From Paenibacillus lutrae (GTDB lineage: Bacteria > Bacillota > Bacilli > Paenibacillales > NBRC-103111), in NCBI RefSeq assembly GCF_009757775.1, contig NZ_RHLK01000002.1, forward strand, positions 124,001-188,000: 64,000 bases of DNA. The letters are read 5' to 3'. A model generated the notes under the pieces. The model was given only the letters and a program-made list of their open reading frames with translations. It did not search any database and had not been told where the DNA came from. Numbering within the stretch: position 1 is the first letter of the stretch; the number at the start of each line of letters is the position of its first letter. Both the position numbers and the translations under genes were made by a program. Positions 52,406-59,373 of the stretch are shown one piece after another.

Positions 52406-53124
52406 AAGGCCTCGCTTTATTTGCTTTCGATATCCGTTTCCAATGGCGGCACGGATTCTATTTCGTTTACCTATTGGTTTGCGCCGTCTATTGGGTACTG
52501 TTCTGGTTTGTACCTGAGCCTTATCGGGATGAAACGGCGATTGTTTTAGCTTTTAGCGATCCGTGCGCCCTGGGTCTCATCATGGCAGGCGGGATCGTAC
52601 TGCTGGAAAGAGATCAAGGGGTTCATGATCCGCTATTCGTCTGCCCGATTGATTTGCGGTCCTATCTACTCGCGAAGGCAGGCTCACTATCGTTGTTATC
52701 CCTGATCGCTGGTTGGATTATTCATATGACCTCAGGCAGCATACCGGGTTCACCTTTGACTTTCTCTGCGGGCATCTTGCTTACCTCATCATTGATGACC
52801 TTGCTGTCGATCGGCGTGGCGGTACGCTACCGCAGCATCAACAGCTTTATTCTGATGATTCAGGTCTATGCTTTGCCATTCGTCCTTCCACTGCTTGGTT
52901 TCTTTGATTTGTGGGATACCGATCTGTTTCTTTTATTGCCGACAGAGGGGACGCTGCGACTGCTCGAATCACTTTCCGGAGGCGTGAATCTATTGGAAGT
53001 ACTGTATTCTATATTCATCCTATTGATCTGGAATTACGGGGCTTACTTATGGGCGTACCGCTCTTACACACGGTATGTACGGATGAATGTTGGTGAGGAG
53101 AGAGGAACGAATGACAAAATATAG
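52402..53124 (+). CDS. ABC exporter membrane protein, subunit 1
   Basis: The 240-residue protein has six hydrophobic segments and starts KGLALFAFDIRFQWRHGFYF, with a cytoplasmic helix before the first membrane segment as in ABC-2 permeases. It is followed by a second permease of similar length, which suggests a heterodimeric membrane domain. Start overlaps the ATPase stop by 4 bp. The substrate is unknown. Confidence 0.82.
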   Translation: MKGLALFAFDIRFQWRHGFYFVYLLVCAVYWVLFWFVPEPYRDETAIVLAFSDPCALGLIMAGGIVLLERDQGVHDPLFVCPIDLRSYLLAKAGSLSLLSLIAGWIIHMTSGSIPGSPLTFSAGILLTSSLMTLLSIGVAVRYRSINSFILMIQVYALPFVLPLLGFFDLWDTDLFLLLPTEGTLRLLESLSGGVNLLEVLYSIFILLIWNYGAYLWAYRSYTRYVRMNVGEERGTNDKI

Positions 53125-53836
53125 GGCGCTGCTCGCGAATGATATCCGGTACGCTTGGCGGGATCCGGTTTTGATGGCAGCCTTGTTCGGCCCCCTACTA
53201 TTACTTCTATTATCCCGGTATGGGTTTCCCGTTGCTTCCTATTGGCTTGGTTCTTCCTATTCGTTTAATTTGGATGAATACCGCGGATTTGCCGCCTCAT
53301 TGTTGATGATGATTATTCCATTGCTTATAGGAATGCTTGTAGGTTTGTTAATGCTTGACGAACGCGATGAGAATGTCATTGTCTATTATTCGGTGACACC
53401 GTTCATGGGTCGAGGTTATCTGGTTTATAGGTTAACTCTTCCTACGCTGCTATGTATCGTTCTATCTATGTTATTTTTAGTTTTTTCAGGATTCATGCTT
53501 TTTCGATTGGGGTATCTTCTAGTTTTGATATTACTTGCTATGGAAGCTCCCTTGTTTGCCTTGTTTCTGGCCGCATTTGCAGCAAATAAGGTTGAAGGGC
53601 TAGTGTTATCGAAAATCGGAGGCTTATTTATCATAGGTCCGGCGGTTGCTTACTTCATACCGAATACATGGCAGTTCCTCGGAGCTTGGGTTCCTACCTA
53701 TTGGCCGGCGAAGGTGCTCCATCTGTTCATGCAGAACGAAATACTTTTAGCCGCTATTTTCTTCTTGATCGGACTACTTATTCATGCGATCTGTTTACTT
53801 TTTATGATTTCGATTTTTCACAAAAAACATATATAA
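53111..53836 (+). CDS. ABC exporter membrane protein, subunit 2
   Basis: The 241-residue protein has six hydrophobic segments and starts TKYRALLANDIRYAWRDPVL. ATG 53111 is used, with GAGGAGAG as binding site inside the end of subunit 1, so the two overlap by 14 bp. It is the last gene of the tetR-ABC operon and is followed by a terminator. Confidence 0.82.
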   Translation: MTKYRALLANDIRYAWRDPVLMAALFGPLLLLLLSRYGFPVASYWLGSSYSFNLDEYRGFAASLLMMIIPLLIGMLVGLLMLDERDENVIVYYSVTPFMGRGYLVYRLTLPTLLCIVLSMLFLVFSGFMLFRLGYLLVLILLAMEAPLFALFLAAFAANKVEGLVLSKIGGLFIIGPAVAYFIPNTWQFLGAWVPTYWPAKVLHLFMQNEILLAAIFFLIGLLIHAICLLFMISIFHKKHI

Positions 53837-53897
53837 GAAGAATAATATTTGAGGACAATCAAGGGAGTCTGCAGCACATCTCGTACCTTATAAATAA

Positions 53898-53933
53898 CCC
53901 GGCCGGGATTCGGCCGGGATTAATATGTTTTTT
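53898..53933 (+). terminator. Terminator of the tetR-ABC operon
   Basis: CCCGGCCG and CGGCCGGG form a short GC-rich stem, with a T-run (GTTTTTTC) ten bases later. Moderately convincing; it can also serve the converging cupin gene. Confidence 0.6.
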
Positions 53934-53948
53934 CTAAAATGGATTTAA

Positions 53949-54488
53949 TTAACCTTCGGCAGACATGGCAATTGCTTTGGTTTCATGTACAGTACCATAT
54001 GGATGTTCAGGCGGCGCATAGATAACGTAAATTTTAAGAGGGGAATTTCCTGTATTGGTTATATTATGCCATTTACCGGCAGGTATCATAATGGCGTAGT
54101 CATCGAAAGCCATCGCTTGAAAATCTAAACTGTCTTTTCGATCCCCCATTTGAACAAGTCCCTGACCTTCTTCAATACGTATGAATTGATCCGTTGTCGG
54201 ATGGACTTCTAGGCCGATATCCTCACCAACATGAATACTCATCAAAGTCACTTGAAAATGTTTTCCTGTCCATAAAGCGGTACGGTAAGTTTTATTTTGT
54301 TTTGCTGCCTGGTCAATATTCACTACATAGGGAAGTTGTCCGTAATCTCTTAGTATTATGTCTCCAAATGTCATACAATCGTTATTATACGAATGGGAAT
54401 AATAAGGGTTAGCTCCTCGATAGTTGTTATTCCAGTTGTTATACATGGGATGAAACCAATGATGGTAATGGCATGGCTTAATGAACAT
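53949..54488 (-). CDS. Cupin-domain protein
   Basis: The 179-residue protein has an N-terminal His/Asn/Tyr-rich stretch (FIKPCHYHHWFHPMYNNWNN), like those of some spore-coat proteins. A cupin barrel follows: GEDIGLEVHPTTDQFIRIEEG is motif 1 and IMIPAGKWHNITNTG is motif 2. Motif 1 keeps H and E, motif 2 keeps H, so a metal ion is likely. ATG 54488 follows GAGGAGA. A role in the spore coat or in sugar binding is possible but not shown. Confidence 0.8.
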   Translation of the reverse strand: MFIKPCHYHHWFHPMYNNWNNNYRGANPYYSHSYNNDCMTFGDIILRDYGQLPYVVNIDQAAKQNKTYRTALWTGKHFQVTLMSIHVGEDIGLEVHPTTDQFIRIEEGQGLVQMGDRKDSLDFQAMAFDDYAIMIPAGKWHNITNTGNSPLKIYVIYAPPEHPYGTVHETKAIAMSAEG

Positions 54489-54503
54489 ATTCATTCTCCT
54501 CAT

Positions 54504-54692
54504 ATGATTCAGTGTTTGCTTTTATCCTATGCAGCTGCCTATATAAAGGAGAGCAAAACCTGCATTAATGGGCAAGAGCCTGAACGAAAATTGGTCCTTT
54601 TTCTCATTGAAAATGAAATGAATTATCCTGAACTGCAAAGTGATCATGTAAATTCTCAAGAAGTTGTGAAACAAGTTTGGTGGAATCTCTAA
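54504..54692 (+). CDS. Possible 62-residue protein
   Basis: An open frame from ATG 54504 encodes MIQCLLLSYAAAYIKESKTC and a charged remainder. The amino-acid mix looks real rather than random, but there is no binding site and the start lies in the cupin 5' region. I list it as doubtful; it could be the remnant of a larger gene. Confidence 0.25.
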   Translation: MIQCLLLSYAAAYIKESKTCINGQEPERKLVLFLIENEMNYPELQSDHVNSQEVVKQVWWNL

Positions 54693-54748
54693 GTTCTTGA
54701 TTAATCTTTTCTCATTTATAATCCGTAAATTCAGTGGGGGGAATCATT

Positions 54749-56569
54749 TTGAAGCAAATCAGGCTTGTTACTTACTCGTTGATTATGTTAATAGTAACTC
54801 AGCTATATGTTCCGTTAATCGCTGGGGCTCAAATGCCCGAAGTACATATTGAGGATCAGGCACTTGAAAAGGTCATCAGGCAGCAACTTCATAAACAGGA
54901 CGGGCCGATCACGGCCGGGGACATGGAAAGTCTGACAACATTAGGACCTGCCCAATGGCATGGAATTAAAACATTGAATGGTCTGGAGTACGCCAAAAAT
55001 TTGGTTGAACTAAAGCTCGAACAGAATGAAATTTCAGATATTCGGGCTTTAAGTAATCTCCATTCTTTAGTTAAACTTAATTTTACGGACAATCGTATTA
55101 CCGATGTAAGTCCTCTCAAAAATCTTAGCAATTTAGAAGTGCTTAACCTGTCAGAAAATCAAATTCAGGACATCGGGCCACTTGAAAAGCTTACTAAATT
55201 AAGCACATTCAATGCTTATGACAATCAAATTCAGGATATATCTCCCATGCGTAATTTCCGAAGTTTACGTTTTACTAACTTGCAAGAAAATCAGATTTGG
55301 GATGTTGAGCCCTTAAGCAAACTTCCTAATCTTGATTTCATCGGTCTTAAAAACAATTGGGTGGAAGACATCAGCTCGTTAAAAGGCCTCTCCAATTTGA
55401 CTGGGATCGAGTTGTCGGCGAACCCCATTCAAGATTTAAGTGTGATTAAGAATTTCTCTAAGCTCAATCATCTTAGTATTGGTTCGCTTCACCTTACGGA
55501 TATAAGCTTTCTTGAGGATCACCTGGACATGAGGTGGCTGCAGCTTGAGAACAATTATATTACAGATATAAGCAGTCTTCGGAAGCTTGCTGATCTGCAG
55601 GATCTCAACCTTTCGAATAATCAAATTTCAGACGTCTCCGCATTATCTCACATGACTGAACTAGAGACGTTAAGGTTGGATCAGAATCAGATTTCAGACA
55701 GTAAAGCGATTCGTACATTACCGAATTTATGGCTGCTCTCCCTTAGTGGTAATTCGATTTCAGATCCGGGGTCCTTGGGAAGCCTGCCTCAATTACGTTC
55801 ACTTTTCTTAGGCTCAAACGGGATCACATCTCTACAGTTTCTGAAGAGTCTGCCTCCGCTTGGATTACTTTCTTTAAATGACAATTTGATCACCGATCTA
55901 AATGGAATAGAAGTTCAGAATGGTATATCTCAGCTCGATTTAAGCAACAACGCTATCACTGATTTAGAACCCATTAAAGCTTTATCCAAATTAAATGTTG
56001 TATATCTGGATGGGAATGATCTTTCGGATATAACAGCGTTATCTCTACTAAATCCGAGAAAGATATCATTGGCCAATAATCAAATCCGTGATAGCAGCTC
56101 ATTGGATCGTCTAACGAATCTTTGGGAAATTTATTTGGCCAATAATCCTTTAAACGATGAATCTATTCGCAAACTCAAAGACAGGGCGTTAAACGGAGTC
56201 GTTGTATCTTACGGCGAGCAAATTTTTGTAAGGATAAATGAAGAAGTACTAGACTACTCCGAAGACGAATCTCCTCGGAATATAGCGGGTTCCGTATATG
56301 TTCCTATGAGAACAATTTTTGAAGCGTTGGGCGCTGCAGTAACCTGGGACAGTCATACTCAGACGGTGATAGCCCGCAAATTAAATAGCTCGTTAACCTT
56401 GCAAATAGGATCAAGCAAAGCCATCGTAAACGGGAAAGAAATACAGTTGGCTTCCGCTGTCCAAATGATTAATGGATTCACTTTTGTGCCTGTAAGAGTG
56501 GCAGGTGAGACATTTGGAGCGGAAGTGGAATGGAACTCAGATACAAAGACAGTTGAGATTAGACGATGA
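54749..56569 (+). CDS. Secreted leucine-rich-repeat protein with a C-terminal stalk domain
   Basis: The protein has about 606 residues. A signal peptide ends near AGAQMP. It is followed by roughly twenty 21-22-residue leucine-rich repeats of the bacterial L-x-x-L-x-L-x-x-N-x-I-x-D-I type (from about residue 60 to 490). The C-terminus has a copper-amine-oxidase N-terminal-like (stalk) domain with VYVPMRTIFEALGAAVTWDS and FVPVRVAGETFGAEVEWNSD. These stalk domains are frequent in Paenibacillus secreted proteins. Repeats of this type bind proteins or surfaces, as in internalins. TTG 54749 is chosen because the GTG at 54734 is part of the GGGGGG binding site. No LPXTG or SLH anchor is visible. Confidence 0.85.
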   Translation: MKQIRLVTYSLIMLIVTQLYVPLIAGAQMPEVHIEDQALEKVIRQQLHKQDGPITAGDMESLTTLGPAQWHGIKTLNGLEYAKNLVELKLEQNEISDIRALSNLHSLVKLNFTDNRITDVSPLKNLSNLEVLNLSENQIQDIGPLEKLTKLSTFNAYDNQIQDISPMRNFRSLRFTNLQENQIWDVEPLSKLPNLDFIGLKNNWVEDISSLKGLSNLTGIELSANPIQDLSVIKNFSKLNHLSIGSLHLTDISFLEDHLDMRWLQLENNYITDISSLRKLADLQDLNLSNNQISDVSALSHMTELETLRLDQNQISDSKAIRTLPNLWLLSLSGNSISDPGSLGSLPQLRSLFLGSNGITSLQFLKSLPPLGLLSLNDNLITDLNGIEVQNGISQLDLSNNAITDLEPIKALSKLNVVYLDGNDLSDITALSLLNPRKISLANNQIRDSSSLDRLTNLWEIYLANNPLNDESIRKLKDRALNGVVVSYGEQIFVRINEEVLDYSEDESPRNIAGSVYVPMRTIFEALGAAVTWDSHTQTVIARKLNSSLTLQIGSSKAIVNGKEIQLASAVQMINGFTFVPVRVAGETFGAEVEWNSDTKTVEIRR

Positions 56570-56623
56570 TGTACTAGCGGACTGCAGATGAAGCTGGGCT
56601 GACAAAATATTTGATAACTATCA

Positions 56624-56652
56624 GGCAGATGATCTTATATCGTCTGCCTGTT
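56624..56652. terminator. Weak terminator after the LRR gene
   Basis: AGGCAGATGAT pairs with ATCGTCTGCCT around CTTAT. The T-rich tail is poor (GTTTGCGTG). Confidence 0.45.
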
Positions 56653-56741
56653 TGCGTGTTCCTTGATTTGCGATGTGAGTAAGTTGTAAGAGGATAAGCG
56701 GGCTCCGGGGGATCGTGCGATTCAACCAAGTGGTGCAAGGA

Positions 56742-57146
56742 CTAGGAAGTGAATTTCAGATAAGCGGCAACTTCACCGTATATCCGGTATTTCTTTTTAT
56801 GAGCGATAACGACCATGCTTTTGCTTTTAAAATTCAGGGTTTGAGCATGAATGATTGTATGGCCTTTCCACTTTTTTGTTTTAGCGGCAACCAGCCAGGC
56901 AGGCGCATGAAACACAACGATAAAGGGAGTAGGGCGATCTGCGGAAAGAAGGTCGTCGGCTTGCTTAAATACGGGTTCTGCATAGTCCAAAAATAAAATT
57001 CTTATATTATCCTGCGCCGAGGACATTTGTTTGATTTGATTAACGACGGTATTCATTTGGTTATTATCTTCTCTTCTTAGAATAAACAGTACGATCAGAC
57101 AAGCCGTAAACCAAATTAAATTACAGAGGAACAGCAGGCTGTTCAT
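56742..57146 (-). CDS. Small membrane-anchored protein in the cysteine-peptide cluster, function unknown
   Basis: The 134-residue protein has an N-terminal membrane helix (LLFLCNLIWFTACLIVLFILR) and then a soluble domain. The opening resembles MauD-type thioredoxin proteins, and the phrase FIVVFHAPAWLVAA sits where a thioredoxin active site would be, but no C-x-x-C is present. A degenerate thioredoxin fold is a guess. It overlaps the end of the MauE-like gene by 26 bp with GGAGGAG as its binding site. It is the last gene of the minus-strand run. Confidence 0.65.
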   Translation of the reverse strand: MNSLLFLCNLIWFTACLIVLFILRREDNNQMNTVVNQIKQMSSAQDNIRILFLDYAEPVFKQADDLLSADRPTPFIVVFHAPAWLVAAKTKKWKGHTIIHAQTLNFKSKSMVVIAHKKKYRIYGEVAAYLKFTS

Positions 57147-57654
57147 GGTTACTCCTCCTGTTCCTTCGCTTCCATAAGGATTGGATTATTTCGATTGAAA
57201 ATGAGAAAGCCGTTACAAAAATGATTGAATTGAGGATCATATACGGATCACGGGCTTCCGACTGCAGCAATAGATTCAGTACCAGCAAACCGATGAGAAT
57301 CAGATTCCGTAAAACCGGAAATCGGTTAAGAAAGGAGATGTCTCCGTAGCAAGCGCACCCGTCTATACCGGTCATCTTTGTTTTCCTCCAGGAGAAGAGG
57401 GCGAATACCGCAAGCAGTGAAGCGGCGGCAAGCTCTTTCCAGCCATCAAGCAGACCTGTGGCAAATAGTACGAAAAGAATAAATTCGACTGTGATCACGA
57501 CAACCGCAGCTAACGTGAGGAGGGAACGGGGCAGGACGCCGTAGGAAAACATTTCAATCCGGAAACTTGGGAAACGGAACAATTTTATATAAAACGGTAT
57601 AAAAAATAAAATCGACATCAATAAATCCAAGACGTAGGCTAACCAATGGGTCAC
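57121..57654 (-). CDS. MauE/DoxX-like redox-associated membrane protein
   Basis: The 177-residue protein has four or five hydrophobic segments and the family motif C-x-C-Y/F-G (GIDGCACYGDIS), the signature of MauE-type proteins. MauE is needed for disulfide formation in methylamine dehydrogenase. Homologues accompany exported disulfide-rich products and pass electrons across the membrane. The GTG start at 57654 has only a weak binding site. It is in the operon with the cysteine-rich peptides, which it may help to oxidise or keep reduced. Confidence 0.72.
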   Translation of the reverse strand: MTHWLAYVLDLLMSILFFIPFYIKLFRFPSFRIEMFSYGVLPRSLLTLAAVVVITVEFILFVLFATGLLDGWKELAAASLLAVFALFSWRKTKMTGIDGCACYGDISFLNRFPVLRNLILIGLLVLNLLLQSEARDPYMILNSIIFVTAFSFSIEIIQSLWKRRNRRSNHEQPAVPL

Positions 57655-57700
57655 GGAACATCACTCTTTCTTTGTAACGGTAACTTCGGATATTAGTACG

Positions 57701-58096
57701 TCAGGAAACCTGACTTTCTTGTAAGCGGATTGTCAATGGATACCAAGTGGCTGTCTCCCCATTCACCATACATTGAATGTATAGAATACCCGGTTCGGTT
57801 ATTACGAGGGTAAGAGTTAAATCTTGATCGACCCCAGGGATCTGATCCTCTGCTCTGTAATTGCGCAGCACGCTTGTCGGGGTTTTTCCGATGATTTCAC
57901 CATTTGAATGTGTGATGGTTAAAACGGTATCGATCGATTCTTCACGGGGCAAATCGAACAGTTTGACTAGAACATGCAGTTCTATAACAAAGGGCAGAAC
58001 GGGAATCGTCAGATGATTTAATATCGTTCCCAGTGAATGGCCCTTCAATTGCTCATTATTGGAAATCCGATCACAAATAATCAATTGTGCGTTCAA
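57701..58096 (-). CDS. Small beta-rich protein of the peptide cluster (DUF6941-like)
   Basis: The 131-residue protein has a pattern of alternating strands (VIELHVLVKLFDLP; TVLTITHSNGEIIGKTPTSV; LTLTLVITEPGILYIQCMVN) and no signal peptide. It resembles DUF6941 proteins, which have no known function, but I hold this loosely. TTG 58096 follows GAGGGAG. It lies after the terminator of the peptide genes, so its message comes from read-through or from its own promoter. Confidence 0.6.
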   Translation of the reverse strand: MNAQLIICDRISNNEQLKGHSLGTILNHLTIPVLPFVIELHVLVKLFDLPREESIDTVLTITHSNGEIIGKTPTSVLRNYRAEDQIPGVDQDLTLTLVITEPGILYIQCMVNGETATWYPLTIRLQESQVS

Positions 58097-58122
58097 AGAT
58101 TCTCACTCCCTCATAATGGAAT

Positions 58123-58151
58123 AAAAGAGAAGGGTGGTCCCCTTCTCTTTT
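58123..58151 (-). terminator. Terminator directly after peptide gene copy A
   Basis: AAAAGAGAAGGG pairs with CCCTTCTCTTTT around a short loop, followed on the minus strand by TTTTATTCC. Its position just after the three peptide genes would make peptide mRNA more abundant than that of the downstream redox genes. Confidence 0.88.
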
Positions 58152-58161
58152 ATTTACTTAC

Positions 58162-58341
58162 TTAGTTACAACAACCGGCTTTGATTTGACAGACTTCAAC
58201 GCTGCCGTCCAGGCAACCGACTGTTTTGGTAATAGACATGATTTTCGGATAACTTACTCCGCCATAAGTACAATAAGCTGTAAGACAGACCAATGGAGAT
58301 TGATCCAGAACAACACCATCCGGGCATCTAGTGCAAGCCAT
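58162..58341 (-). CDS. Cysteine-rich 59-residue peptide, copy A
   Basis: The protein starts MACTRCPDGVVLDQSPLVC and ends GSVEVCQIKAGCCN. Cysteines are at 3, 6, 19, 24, 43, 51, 57 and 58, so eight, enough for four disulfides or for metal sites (CTRC at the start resembles a zinc knuckle). There is no signal peptide and no recognisable leader cleavage motif. The rest is rich in small, uncharged residues (CLTAYCTYGGVSYPKIMSIT). ATG 58341 follows AGAAGGGAA. The protein is identical to copies B and C. The family is not known to me. Confidence 0.82.
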   Translation of the reverse strand: MACTRCPDGVVLDQSPLVCLTAYCTYGGVSYPKIMSITKTVGCLDGSVEVCQIKAGCCN

Positions 58342-58405
58342 AATATTCCCTTCTTTCTCGTCAATTTTTTGATTTAGGTGTATGGACTCGTAGAGAGCGT
58401 CTTGC

Positions 58406-58585
58406 TTAGTTACAACAACCGGCTTTGATTTGACAGACTTCAACGCTGCCGTCCAGGCAACCGACTGTTTTGGTAATAGACATGATTTTCGGATAACTTA
58501 CTCCGCCATAAGTACAATAAGCTGTAAGGCAGACCAATGGAGATTGATCCAGAACAACACCATCCGGGCATCTAGTGCAAGCCAT
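58406..58585 (-). CDS. Cysteine-rich 59-residue peptide, copy B
   Basis: It encodes exactly the same protein as copy A. The gene and the 64 bases after it differ from copy A by one synonymous change inside the gene and a few bases in the spacer. It has the same AGAAGGGAA binding site. Because it is a near-perfect repeat, its place in the assembly should be checked, but three different spacer/gene versions argue for real copies. Confidence 0.82.
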   Translation of the reverse strand: MACTRCPDGVVLDQSPLVCLTAYCTYGGVSYPKIMSITKTVGCLDGSVEVCQIKAGCCN

Positions 58586-58647
58586 AATATTCCCTTCTTT
58601 CTCGTCAATTTTTTAATTTAGGTGTATGGACTCGTAGAGAGCGTTGC

Positions 58648-58827
58648 TTAGTTACAACAACCGGCTTTGATTTGACAGACTTCAACGCTGCCGTCCAGGC
58701 AACCGACTGTTTTGGTAATAGACATGATTTTCGGGTAACTTACTCCGCCATAAGTGCAATAAGCTGTAAGGCAGACCAATGGAGATTGATCCAGTACAAC
58801 GCCATCCGGGCATCTAGTGCAAGCCAT
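58648..58827 (-). CDS. Cysteine-rich 59-residue peptide, copy C (first in transcript)
   Basis: It encodes the same 59 residues as A and B, with several further synonymous changes (for example in the codons for G9, V11, C24 and Y31). Its binding site is different and stronger (AAAGGAGGTG), so it is probably the ancestral gene with the best translation. ATG 58827 is preferred to GTG 58836, which overlaps that site. It follows the thioredoxin-like gene by 60 bp. Confidence 0.84.
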   Translation of the reverse strand: MACTRCPDGVVLDQSPLVCLTAYCTYGGVSYPKIMSITKTVGCLDGSVEVCQIKAGCCN

Positions 58828-58887
58828 AGTATTCACCTCCTTTCATTGTGTATGCCTGCTCATGAGGTGCTTCCGCCTGTTAACAGA

Positions 58888-59346
58888 TTAAGCAGGATAT
58901 AAAGTTCTGCAGCTTTTCATGATTTGATCAAAGTCATCCGCATTGTAAATGACGCCTTTGGCCGCTACAGTTCCCGTCTGATCTACCAGAATCATAAAAG
59001 GCAGAAAAGTGACTTCAAAATAGGCATTCATATCACTTTGATCCATGGAATAAATAGGGAAGTCCCACCCGAAATAATCAGACATGCTTTGGTGATCCCC
59101 CTCATCCCCCGTAGAGAAAAGCTGAATGGAGAAGGAAGGATAATTCTCCGCTATCTTATTAAGATGGGGAAGCAGATCAATACAATGAACGCAGTGCACC
59201 GATGTATAGAGCAGGAGATGGATTGTATCAGGCTGGATATAGGTATACCCCGCGCCTGCTTGAATGTGCTCCGGCAGTGCAGGAACAGCTGCGCCTAAAG
59301 GTAAACCGCTATCTGAAGAGCGGGCGGGTTTGGCAGTTGAAGTCAT
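58888..59346 (-). CDS. Thioredoxin-fold protein of the peptide cluster (CVHC)
   Basis: The 152-residue protein has a thioredoxin fold with LLLYTSVHCVHCIDLLPHL (cysteines 52 and 55) and the cis-proline region VTFLPFMILVDQTG. The first 40 residues are Ala/Pro/Ser-rich, with no signal peptide or membrane helix, so it appears cytoplasmic or exported by another route. It could reduce or shuffle the disulfides of the peptide. ATG follows AAGGAGGAG. It lies 27 bp after the ABC exporter gene. Confidence 0.8.
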   Translation of the reverse strand: MTSTAKPARSSDSGLPLGAAVPALPEHIQAGAGYTYIQPDTIHLLLYTSVHCVHCIDLLPHLNKIAENYPSFSIQLFSTGDEGDHQSMSDYFGWDFPIYSMDQSDMNAYFEVTFLPFMILVDQTGTVAAKGVIYNADDFDQIMKSCRTLYPA

Positions 59347-59373
59347 GTTTTCTCCTCCTTATTCTTTCTTCTA

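Larger units (their letters stand above)
58162..58647 (-). repeat. Tandem repeat unit of the peptide genes (244 and 242 bp)
   Basis: Copies A and B, each gene plus its upstream spacer, are almost identical (units of 244 and 242 bp). Copy C shares the gene but has a different upstream region. This is the trace of two recent tandem duplications. Confidence 0.9.

Noticed and set aside
58162-58443. A longer version of peptide copy A with an N-terminal extension (MKSVKSKPVV...)
   Set aside because: The extension is simply the end of copy B and the spacer read in another frame; it has no binding site, and copies B and C do not have it. It is not a leader peptide.
58186-58902. Plus-strand open frames repeated three times across the peptide genes
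   Set aside because: They are shadows of the repeated minus-strand genes; no binding sites, and the synonymous-only pattern fits the minus strand.
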